Shown here: positions 37,775-48,064 of the stretch, in pieces
Layout: each line of letters begins with the position of its first letter
Numbering within the stretch: the stretch's first letter is position 1
Assembly: GCA_021397845.1 (NCBI GenBank)
Contig: JAHSVC010000031.1
Location: 2,356,001 to 2,420,000 of the forward strand
Direction of reading: 5' to 3'
Length of the DNA: 64,000 nucleotides
Source of the DNA: Areca catechu
Taxonomy: Eukaryota > Streptophyta > Magnoliopsida > Arecales > Arecaceae
The notes under the pieces: model-generated
Databases searched by the model: none
Seen by the model: only the letters and a program-made list of their open reading frames with translations
What the model was told of the DNA's origin: nothing
Program-made: the position numbers and the translations under genes

Positions 37775-40140
37775 TGAAAGATTGTGCCCTGAAAGCCAAT
37801 TAAATATTGTATTTTGATCCCAAATCAATGAAATGACATTTTTTTATAATAAAGGCATTATTTTCATCATACGCTGTGTCTTTATGATTTTATAATGTAC
37901 CCATAGATTAGGGCTATGGTTCTAGGGTTATGATGAGATCATACCAGTGAGACCTAAAGCCTTAAAACCCTAATCTAAAATATTCTTGGTCGATGGGACA
38001 TTGAGTTGGGGATCAATGTTTCCGGCAATACCAGCATATCCTATATATGCTTTGTGATAAGGGTGACTGATCTCACAGTCACTTGTGTTTGACACTAATA
38101 CTAGGATGTGAGTGTTCATTAGAGAATGAGTTCACTGAATTGATCCAGATTGAGAATATCTAATGGAATCTTATCTGTTTGTCAGTAGATAATTCTCATA
38201 GTGGGAGTAGTGCATATGGTCCTTTGACTTGAGACTACCATAGTACCTTATATATATGAATCCAAACTTTGGTTCGCAATCAATCATGACACTGAGTCAT
38301 GCACGAGGTGATACTGGTTATGGTGGATTGTATATGGAGGTTGTGAGTAGGTCAACAAGGAATTGATCAGCCCTAGTAAGAGGGAATAGCATCCAGCTAA
38401 TTTCAAATAATGGATTCAGGAAACCTTTGATCAAAGTATGAATATTAGAGTTATTTTCTAATGGTTCATTAATGAATCATCATTATGAAGATTGAGCTAG
38501 GGATGAATATGAAATTGGATTTGACAAGTATCCATATTCATAATCATATTCGGGATGCAAGTTGATCAAAGGACTGAATTGCCCGGTAACCCACCACTGA
38601 AGGGTATTTTGGTAATTTCACCAAAATTCCACATCTTCCGGTAGACATGATACGTTCCTAGATGTCAATCTTGTCTTGTAGGTATATGATTGAGTCATGG
38701 TAATTCAAATCAGTTAGTTTGAATTAGATTCTAATTGACCGAGTCGAGCTAGTTTGAGTTGACCTAAATCGACTTAGTTGATATCTAACCGAATTAAGTC
38801 AAATAGCACTCGGACCTACTGCTGGCTAGGTGTGGAACCCAATGGGTCACATACAAAAGAAAATTGATGGAGGATTTAATTTGGAATTAAATCATGTTTG
38901 CAGGATAAACACACTAGCATGTGTTGTAGACCAAATTTCTATTCAAATCAGATTCAAATTTGGTTCCGAATTGGGCTTAATTGGGTTCTAATTGAACCAG
39001 ATTATGGTCCAATTTAATTTTTAGGACATTGGGCTAACCCATGGATGAACCCAAGTGAATTAAGTTCACTGAGACCCTCTCTCCAAGCCGCCCTCTCCCT
39101 TTTCTCACCCGCGCGTGCCAAGAAGAAGAGTCCACGCGCATGGACTCCTCTTAATACGCGTGAGAAAGAAAATAACATCGGAGAAATATCTAAAAAAGGG
39201 GTGATTCAGATCCTTGTCTGGCGCCCTTGGATCTGGATCTAATGGCCAGAAAAATTAAGGAAAAGATCCATCGCTTTTCGGTCGCAAATTCGCCTCCAAA
39301 AGTCGTGATTCTTCCTGAAGTTTTTTCAAGAGTCCTCCTCGTCGGAAAAATGAAAATTAAATCAAAGAATCATGATTTTTGGTTGAGGGGATGCGTGAGG
39401 AATGAGGCATCATGATTCCTGGGGTTTCAGAGGGTTACGTTGTTTTGAGAAGACACCCCTCTGAGATCTATAAATAGGGTTGGGTTCTCGGGGGTTTTCA
39501 TGCAACATAATTAAGAGATCCAATTCCCTTTCTTCCTCTCCAGAATACTCCTTTCCCTTGTTCTTGTTGGGTATTGTTTCCCTTACAGAGGTATCCTCTG
39601 TCGAAACTCTGACCCTAAACAAGAATAAGAAGAAGGTCTTGAACGGTAAAGGAAAGAAAAAGGAAAGGATCTGTTCTTCTTCTTTTCCTTCTTGAATTAA
39701 GACTTTGCCTGTCTTAATTTTTCTTCCAATTCAATTCAAGAAAAGGAATTCAAGAAAGGGAATTCTTGAAGAAAATTCAAGAAGAGGAAAAAAGGAAGAA
39801 AAGAAATTTTCAAGAAAGAAAATTTCAGCCTGAAAGTCCAAGAATTGAATTCTTGAAAAAGAATTCAAGAAGAGGAGCCAAGAACTAGAAATCGTTGTCT
39901 TCATCTTTTTCTGTTTAGATCACCATTGGAGGGTGAACATTTGGGCACCTGGTGGAGATTTGAGTTTGGATTTTTGCGATACAGGTTAGTATCTTAATTT
40001 AAGATTAAATCTTATATATACATCTTATATGTTTTAATTCTTTTAAGGAGATCTTGGGTTAAAGGTTTGGTGAAGATTTCAAACGAAAAAAAAATAAAAA
40101 AACTTTAATCTATGTTTCCGCCTTGCCATCAAACCCTACA
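37775..40140 (+). repeat. B LTR8: chimera of outer-type 5' end and inner-type 3' end
   Basis: 2366 bp, TATA box at 39469-39476. The first 450 bp or so match LTR9/LTR1 variants (CATACGCTGTGTCTTTATG, GTGATAAGGGTG, GGAATCTTATC, GCATATGG). From about 38395 it matches LTR7 (GGGAATAGC, GGAAACCTTTGATC, GTTCCTAGATG, GCAACATAATTAA, CATCAAACCC). The switch lies between about 38220 and 38395. Confidence 0.88.
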
Positions 40141-41149
40141 GTGCCATAGTTTTCTTGGTTCTGTATGTAGATGACATACTCCTCATTGGGAATGATATCC
40201 CAATGTTACAATCGGTCAAGGTATGGTTATCTAAACAGTTTTCCATGAAAGACTTGAGAGAAGCATCTTATATACTAGGCATCAAGATCTATAGAGATAG
40301 AAGAAGGAGGATGCTAGGTTTATCCCAGTCTAGGTACATTGACCAAGTGCTAAAAAGATTTAGCATGGAGGAAAGTAAAAGAGGTTACTTACCTATTGGT
40401 CATGGCATACATCTTTCTAAGAAGATGTCTCCTAAGACACCTGAAGAAAGAAATAGAATGAATTCTATACCTTATGCTTCGGCAGTAGGGTCTATTTTGT
40501 ATGCTATGCTATGTACTAGGCCTGATGTGGTATATGCCTTAGGTATAGCCAGCAGGTTTCAGGCTGATCCAGGAGAGGATCATTAGAAGGCTGTAAAAAA
40601 TATTCTTAAGTACTTAAGAAGAACTAAGGATATTTTTTTAATATACGGAGGATCTGATCTTAAACTAGAAGCTTATTCAGATTCTAGTTTTCAATCAGAT
40701 CCAGATGACAGCAAATCTATATCTGGGTATGTTTTTACCCTTAATGGAGGAGCTGTAAGCTAGAAGAGTTCTACACTGCAAACTGTAGCTGATTCAACAA
40801 CTGAGGTAGAGTACATTGCTGTTAGTGAAGCTGCCAAGGAAGCTGTCTGGATGAAGAAGTTCATATCAGAGTTGGGCGTAGCTCCTGAGATTGAAGGTCC
40901 AGTATCACTTTACTGTGATAATACGGGGGCTGTTGCTCAACCAAAGGAACCAAGAGCTCATCACAAATCAAAGCACATTCTGAGACGCTTCCATCTCGTT
41001 CGAGAGATTGTCGAAAGACAAGAAGTCTGCATTAAAAGGGTAGAAACAAGAACAACATAGCAGACCCGTTCACTAAGGCTCTATCACAACGAGAGTTTGA
41101 TCGCCACCTTGATTGTATGTGGTTAAGATTTAAAGGCGATTGGCTTTAG
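40141..41149 (+). pseudogene. Unit U6: original 3' half of outer element O (RT C-terminal half, RNase H)
   Basis: Begins with the exact TSD GTGCC then ATAGTTTTCTTGG, continuing the RT gene interrupted at 13387. Open 40155-40586 (YVDDILLIGND to QADPGEDH), stop TAG for Trp at 40584, second TAG at 40761, RNase H open 40851-41060, then a lost base near 41047 (VETR). The end ADPFTKAL is in another frame. The RDRRRR variant near 40300 is private to this copy. Confidence 0.85.
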
Positions 41150-41163
41150 TGCAAGTGGGAGAT

Positions 41164-43529
41164 TGAAAGATTGTGCCCTGAAAGCCAATTAAAATATTGT
41201 ATTTTGATCCCAAAATCAATGAAATGACATTTTTTTTATAATAAAGGCATTATTTTCATCATACGCTGTGTCTTTATGATTTTATAATGTACCCATAGAT
41301 TAGGGCTATGGTTCTAGGGTTATGATGAGATCATACCAGTGAGACCTAAAGCCTTAAAACCCTAATCTAAAATATTCTTGGTCGATTGGATATTGAGTTG
41401 GGGATCAATGTTTCTGGCAATACCAGCACATCCTATATATGCTTTGTGATAAGGGTGACTGATCTCACAGTCACTTGTGTTTGACACTAATACTAGGATG
41501 TGAGTGTTCATTAGAGAATGAGTTCACTGAATTGATCCAGATTGAGAATATCTAATGGAATCTTATCTGTTTGTCAATAGATAATTCTCATAGTGGGAGT
41601 AGTGCATATGGTCCTTTGACCTGAGACTACCATAGTACCTTATATATATGAATCCATACTTTGGTTCGCAATCAATCATGACACTGAGTCATGCACGAGG
41701 TGATAATGGTTATGGTGGATTGTATATGGAGGTTGTGAGTAGGTCAACAAGGAATTGATCAGCCCTAGTAAGAGGGAATTGCATCTAGCTAATTTCAAAT
41801 GATGGATTCAGGAAATCTTTGATCAAAGTATGCACATTAGAGTTATTTTCTAATGGTTCATTAATGAATCATCATTATAAAGATTGAGCTAGAGATGAAT
41901 ATGAAATTGGATTTGACAAGTATCCATATTCATAATCATATTCGGGATTCAAGTTGATCAAAGGATTGAATTGCCCTGTAACTCACCACTGAAGGGTATT
42001 TTGGTAATTCCACCAAAATTCCACATCTTCCGGGTAGACATGATACGTTGCTAGATGTCAATCTTGTCTTGTAGGTATATGATTGAGTTATGGTAATTCA
42101 AATCAGTTAATTAGAATTAGATTCTAATTGACCGAGTCGAGCTAGTTTGAGTTGACCTAAATCGGCTTAGTTGAGATCTAACCGAATTATAAGTCAAATA
42201 GCACTCGGACCTACTGCTGGCTAGGTGTGGAACCCAATGGGTCACACACAAAAGAAAATTGATGAAGGATTTAATTTTGGAATTAAATCATGTTTGCTGG
42301 ATAAACACACTAGCATGTGTTGCAGACCAAATTTCTATTCGAATCAGATTCGAATTTGGTTCCGAATTAGGCTTAATTGGGTTCTAATTGAACCAGATTA
42401 ATGTCTAATTTAAATTTTAGGACATTGGGCTAACCCATGGCTGAACCCAAGTGAATTAAGTTCACTGAGACCTTCTCTCCAAGCCGCCCTCTCCCATTCT
42501 CACCAGCGCGCGCCAAGAAGAGGAGTCCACGCGCGTGGACTCCTCTTCATGCGCATGAGAAAAAAAATACCATCGAAGAAAAATCTGAAAAAGTGGCGGT
42601 TTGGATCCTTGTCTTACGCCCTTGGATCTGGATCTGATGGCCAGAAAAAATTAAGGAAAAGATCCGTCGCCTTTCGGTCGCAAATCCGTCTCCGAAAGTC
42701 GTGATTCTTCCTGAAGTTTTTCCGAGAGTCCTCCTCATCGGAAAAACGAAAATTAAATCAAAGAATCATGATTTTGGTTGAGGGGACACGTGAGGAATGA
42801 GGGATTGTGATTCCTGGGGTTTCAGAGGGTTGCGTTGTTTTGAGAAGACGGCCCTCTGAAATCTATAAATAGGGTTGGGTTCTCGGGGGTTTTCATGTAA
42901 GATAATTCAGAGATCAGATTCCTTTTCTTCCTCTCCAGAATACTCCTTCCCCTTGTTCTTGTTGGGTATTGTTTTCCTTACAGAGGTATCCTCTGTCGAA
43001 ACTCTGACCCTAAATAAGAATAAGAAGAAGGTCTTGAACAGTAAAGGAAAGAAAAAGGAAAGGATCTGTTCTTCTTCTTTCCTTCTTGAATTAAGACTTT
43101 GCCTGTCTTAATTTTTCTTCCAATTCAATTCAAGAGAAGGAATTCAAGAAAGGGAATTCTTGAAAAAAAATTCAAGAAGAGGAAAGAAGGAAGAAAAGAA
43201 ATTTTCAAGAAAGAAAATTTCAGCCTAAAAGTCCAAGAATTGAATTCTTGAAAAAGAATTCAAGAAGAGGAGCCAGAACAAGAAATTGTTGTCTTCATTT
43301 TTTTTCTGTGTGGATCACCATTGGAGGGCGAACATTTGGGCACCTGGTGGAGATTCAGAGTTTGGATTTTAGCGATATAGGTTAGTACTTTAATTTGAGA
43401 TTAAATCTTATATATACATCTTATATGTTTTAATTCTTCTAAGGAGATCTTGGGTTAAAGGTTTGGTGAAGATTTCATAAAGATAAAAATTTTGAAATCT
43501 ATGTTTCCGCCTTGCCACCGAACCCTACA
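41164..43529 (+). repeat. B LTR9: 3' LTR of outer element O
   Basis: 2366 bp, TATA box 42864-42871, outer-type U5 end CACCGAACCCTACA, followed by TSD GCAAA. The U3 palindrome at 42517-42548 is perfect over 32 bp. Confidence 0.92.
42517..42548. promoter_or_regulatory. Perfect 32-bp palindrome in B LTR9 U3
   Basis: Centre GAGTCCACGCGCGTGGACTC (42523-42542), extended six more paired bases on each side. It lies about 320 bp upstream of the TATA box. Equivalent, less perfect copies are in all B LTRs. Confidence 0.85.
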
Positions 43530-43534
43530 GCAAA
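43530..43534. repeat. Right TSD (GCAAA) of the B composite
   Basis: Same five bases as 6884-6888. Flanking TATATT|GCAAA|TATGATC reads as one continuous host sequence when the insert is removed. Confidence 0.9.
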
Positions 43535-45293
43535 TATGATCTACTGTAAAGGTTTCATCTCATAGATATGACTATGCATGTTATTAGTTTTGTTTTCAAA
43601 TTTTATATATGCAATATATATCATATCATGATCCTTTTATAAGCTATTTTAAATTAGATCTAATACATGTTAGATTAATGAGATTATCTCAGAGTTTTTT
43701 GTTGCATTAAATTTGAAAAAGTTTCAAAATATATGCATCAAAATTGCCTACAATTTCCTTCAACCACTACATACTCTAGGTATCACTAATGGATTGTGAG
43801 AACTCACTAGGATTATTTTTGGATCAATGATTATTATTAGGGTTGAGTTGGAATTGTTCCAATCTATCGAAGAGTTTTGATAATACTGTGATAGAAATCA
43901 TGGTATATCTCACTACCAGATAGAATAAAACTAAAGGAGTTACACGAAAGGAGCTTGACCTAATCAAGAGCTTGGATCAAGACCAAATTATCAATTGGAT
44001 TGATGATTTCTATCAATTTATAAGAGTTACAATTTAATAGCTGCTAATTATTAGCACAAGGGACTTAATTACAAGTATTGCAATATAATTATGCTTAATT
44101 AAATTATAGATCAAGTCATAATTAATTTAAAGTAGATTTAATTTAATTGTATTTTACTTAATTTAATCCTAATTAGATTTAATTATCCAAATTGGACTTG
44201 GATTGAAATCCTAATTGGATTAAGATTGATAGCCTTTTCGAATTCAATTCAAATTATGCTCAAATTGGACTCAAATTGAACCCAAATTGAAGTCAAATTG
44301 AAATAGGTCACCTTGAGCTAAAGGAATTGGATTTTTTCTTTCTAATACATGTATGGAATTGAGGACAGGTGCTGAATTTAGTACCCCATGATTTGTGTGA
44401 GTGAGAAAGGTAGTAGGGTTAGTTTAGATCAAATCTATCTCTTCATCTTGGACTCTATCTCAAATTTTAGATAAAATCTATCCTAACCACTTTTTCAATT
44501 TGAAGTAGGGTTAGTTTAAGATTATTTTTATCTAGATTTGGCTTGGGATTGAGGTTTGTGTGACAAATAGTTAGAAGTAGAGAGGGGCTAGTGCTAATTC
44601 TATCAAGTATCTTATATTTCCATAAGTACCATCTCCATGCCATTTGGTGGGGATACTAGGATCAGACATAGATCAGTAGATCCCATATGGTTTACTTAGT
44701 CATGTGTCAAAGTTTTGAAAATTTTGTAATCACTTAATATTGAGTCCTGTCAAAAAAGTTGAGGTTAGTTGATTTGTCTCAACCCTTAACCTTAGTCTAG
44801 TTTTGAGACCTGTCTTTAGCCATGAGTCCAGTACAAGTCAAATTTTGTATAAGAGAGGAGGTTACCCTATTTTGGAGTTCCATTAGGCTACATCCAAGAG
44901 TCAGAGGCTACTACATCAGTCTATTGGATTTTGTGTGACAACCTAGTATCCAAGATGCTTCCAGAAATCTCGATTTCTTCCAGATGCCCAGATTTCTCTC
45001 CAGATACCAGAGCATATTCCCAAACCAGGTAATCCATGATTCCAGAGGTCCACCTGCATCCGAGCTCAAAGAAATCAAGCCCAGGCAACATGCCCAAGCC
45101 TTTAAGGAGCAAGATACCAGGAAATATTCCTACTACTAACTAAGAGGCCAACCCAGCTTCCAAAGGCCCAAGCCCATGCTCCCAAGCCCCTTTGGGTCTG
45201 TCCTTACTACTCCTAGAAGCCCAACATGCCCCCTAGGCATCCTTGAAATGTTGACCAAGTCCAAGAGGTGTCCTTAAATGAGAAGGAGAAGAC
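43535..45293. other. Host remnant: AT-rich LTR-like and C-LTR-like sequence, no gene
   Basis: 43535-43763 continues the remnant of 5797-6888. 43764 to about 44340 is a diverged relative of the C LTR near 60133-60600 (ACCACTACATACT.CTAGG, TTAGGGTTGAG, CAGATAG/CAGACAGGAT). From about 44340 to 45293 I recognise nothing. It contains scattered TAGGGTTAGTTTA repeats near 44410 and 44510, and a CCAGAT-rich part near 44960-45120. There is no long reading frame. Confidence 0.4.
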
Positions 45294-45603
45294 TGTTAGA
45301 TGTATGCCCTGAAAGCCATGTTGGCTTAATACAATATAAATTTTAGGGCATTAACTTTGTACTTAATTCTTCTTTATTAATAAAGGGTATTAGTTTCATT
45401 CATATTGATATGTCTTTGAATCATCCATGGAGTTAATGGATAATGATATATATTCTGAAGAGTTGAAAATCTAAGACATATATCTTTATAGATTAACTCC
45501 TAAAGACTCCCAATTGTTGGAATATTACGAGGACAGTGATTGATCTATTAAAATTGGTGCACATATCACTTTCCTTTCTGGGTAGATGAGTCTCTGACCT
45601 ATA
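45294..45603 (+). repeat. 5' LTR of element C, first part
   Basis: Starts TGTTAGATGTATGCCCTGAAAGCC-like sequence, the same beginning as the other LTRs of this group. It is interrupted after TSD CTATA (45599-45603) by element D and resumes at 59601. Confidence 0.8.
45599..45603. repeat. Left TSD (CTATA) of element D
   Basis: CTATA at 45599-45603 and again at 59596-59600, directly outside the two D LTRs. Confidence 0.85.
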
Positions 45604-48050
45604 TATAAGGGTTTTGGCGACCAGGGCAGAAGCGTGGATTTCAAAAATTTATTATGAAACAACTACCAAACCCTTAACCCAAGACCTCCTTACTAGGAAA
45701 TAAAACATACAAACATGCATATATATTATAAACTAGAGTTTAGGCACCAACCTGAGCTGCTAGTATCCAATCCGATGAAGAAAACCCTGATTCAGCCTTC
45801 TTCTCCACCAGGCGCCCAAACGTTCGCCCTCCAATGGTGATCCACACAAAACTTGGACCAAGGAAGAACTCATTCTTCAAGTTGCTTGGATAAGTGGAAC
45901 TCTTTCGATAGCCTTTGGTCTATTGACCACTGTTAGTCACCTTGCCCTACTATAGGGCACTAAAGACACTCTCCTAAACCACTCTTAGTTTTAGGACAAC
46001 CCTCCTCTAGGACCCCTTAGGCTTATGCACTAAAACGAAGCCTTGTCCTATTAGAAAAGACCTTGTCTTAACAAGACAAGTCTTGTCTTAAAGAAAGGAG
46101 GGAGAGAGAGACACTCAGAATAATACTTTGGTAGAATTCTTCATTATCAGACTCATTTCACCACCCCTATTTATAGATACAAGATGGGCATGTGATATGT
46201 CCTCCCATTAACTTATTAGATATGATCTTTCAAAACCGAAGAGAAGTTATCTGGCTTGAAAAATCATATCTAATAAGCCCATTCATGCACCGAAGGCCTT
46301 ATTCACATCCCTTCTTTTATCTGGATGAATTCTCACTTGCCACATGTCAATTACCAGTCCCTAGGAGGCCAAGAGGGGCCTCTTCAATCTACAAACATCA
46401 GAGATTATGAAGAGTCCTGATAGCAGAAGGACTCTCCATCAGAACTACGCGCCATATGAAGAGTTGCGACTCTTCATGCATCGTGTGCCATCCTTCTTCC
46501 TTGCAAATTTTAAAGAATGTTAACTAGTCAAAACATAGGTAAAATAGGTGTCATTGGAAAGAGCATAAAATTTTCTTTCTAACCATATAAATTATATTCA
46601 AATAAGAGATCTATAGCTCATTCTGTGACATTTTGAAGTTAAGGTATCATTTAGGTACCAAGAGTCCCATGCCATTGGGACTCTTCATGTATGGCACCTA
46701 AAATGTCCTTAAATCCAAATTAAAGTCAGATTTAGCTCTGATTAGGCTAGCCCCACTTAGGACTCAACCTAATTTAAGTATCCAATAATTAGGTTAGCCC
46801 AATTAGCAAGCAACCGGACCCAATCCAATTGGGTTAGGAATTTGGTTAGCCAAATATGCTAGTATGTGATTCTGCTAACCAATTAGGATCCTATGACCCT
46901 AATTAAATCAAGATTGACTTCCTTGGCCAAGTCTCTATTGTGTGTGACCCATTGGGTTCCATATCTAGCTAGCAGTAGGTTTAGGTTTGAGCCGATTCAA
47001 TCCGATCGAACCCGATTGACCTAAATAGGTTAAACTGGCTCACCTAATTGTCCAATTCGAATCACACATCGAATTGACTTATAAAACCAAATCAATTGAT
47101 TCATGAAGACCTACAAGACAAGATTGACATCTAGCAACGTGTCATGCCTACCCGGAATATGAGAAATTTTGATGGATTTACCAAAATACCCTTCAGTGGT
47201 GAGTTACCGGGCAATTCAGTCCTTCGATCTACTTACACCCTGAATATGACTAAGGATATGGATACTTGTCAAATCCAATTTCATATTCATTCCTTGCTCA
47301 ATTTGATAATGACGATTCAATAATGAACCATTAGAAACTATTTCTAATGTTTGTATATTGATCAAAGATTTTTCAAATCTTCATTTGATTGAAATCATCT
47401 GGATGCGCTTCCCTCTTACTAGGGTTGATCGATTCCTTTTTGACCTACTTACAACCTCCACATGCAATCCACCACACCCTGTATCACCCCATGAATGACT
47501 TAGTGTCATGATTGAGTGTGAACCAAAGTATGGTTTCATGCATACAAGATACCATGGCAGTCTCAGGTCAAAGGACCACATGCACTACTCCAACTATGAG
47601 AACTATCTATTGACAAACAGATAAGGTTCCATTAGATGTTCTCAAGATGGATCCATTCAGTGAACTCATTCTCTAATGAGCACCCACATCTTAGTATTAG
47701 TGTCAAACATAAGTGACTCTGAGATCAGTCACCCTCTTCACCAAGCATACATAGGATGTGCTGGTCTTACCAGAAACATTGATCCCCTACTCAATATCCC
47801 ATCAACCAGGAATATTCTAGATTAGGGTTTTAAGTCTTTAGGTCTCACTGGTATGATCTCATCATAACCCTAGAACCATAGCCCTAATCTATGGAGTTCA
47901 TCATATCTTAATAAAATTAATAAGACACAACACATGATGAAAATAAAATGCCTTTATTAATTGATAATGTCAATACACTAGTCTGGGATACAAAAGAAAA
48001 TCCCATCGAAATACAATATTTCGATTGGCCTTTAGGGCATAATCCTTTCA
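45604..48050 (-). repeat. 3' LTR of element D
   Basis: 2447 bp. The 3' end is mutated (plus strand TATAAGGG where the 5' copy has TGTAAGGG). Minus-strand TATAAATA at 46168-46175. Hairpins ATGAAGAGT/ACTCTTCAT (46456-46477) and AAGAGTCCCA/TGGGACTCTT (46660-46685) lie upstream of it. Confidence 0.9.
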
Positions 48051-48064
48051 ATCTCTCACTTGCA

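Larger units (their letters stand above)
6889..43529 (+). mobile_element. Composite family B copia element: self-nested and tandemly amplified
   Basis: Order: LTR1 - leader, gag to mid-RT of O - [TSD GTGCC] - LTR2 - full internal region of I - LTR3 - U1 - LTR4 - U2 - LTR5 - U3 - LTR6 - U4 - LTR7 - U5 - LTR8 - [GTGCC] - U6 - LTR9. Each U unit is the RT YVDD half plus RNase H. Subtracting the insert gives O a length of about 9.88 kb; I is 9.86 kb. LTR1 and LTR9 share variants absent from LTR2-LTR7 (a CACCGAACC end, CATGTAAGATAATTC, CATACGCTGTG), so they are the original outer pair. The extra 3.38-kb units are best explained by unequal crossing over between directly repeated LTRs. Confidence 0.85.
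20893..43529 (+). repeat. Tandem array of six LTR + RT/RNase H units plus a final LTR
   Basis: LTR starts at 20893, 24270, 27616, 31007, 34391, 37775 and 41164 give unit lengths of 3377, 3346, 3391, 3384, 3384 and 3389 bp. Every unit has the same two junctions: CCCTACA joined to the GTGCC-type TSD of RT, and the polypurine tract joined to the next LTR. None of the units has a primer-binding site or gag. Identical junctions argue for duplication of one pre-formed unit rather than repeated insertion. Confidence 0.88.

Noticed and set aside
23252..41149. Six RT/RNase H units as a domesticated gene family
   Set aside because: All have stops or frameshifts, each lacks the RT N-terminal half, and unit boundaries are LTR junctions. 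There is no sign of purifying selection by eye.
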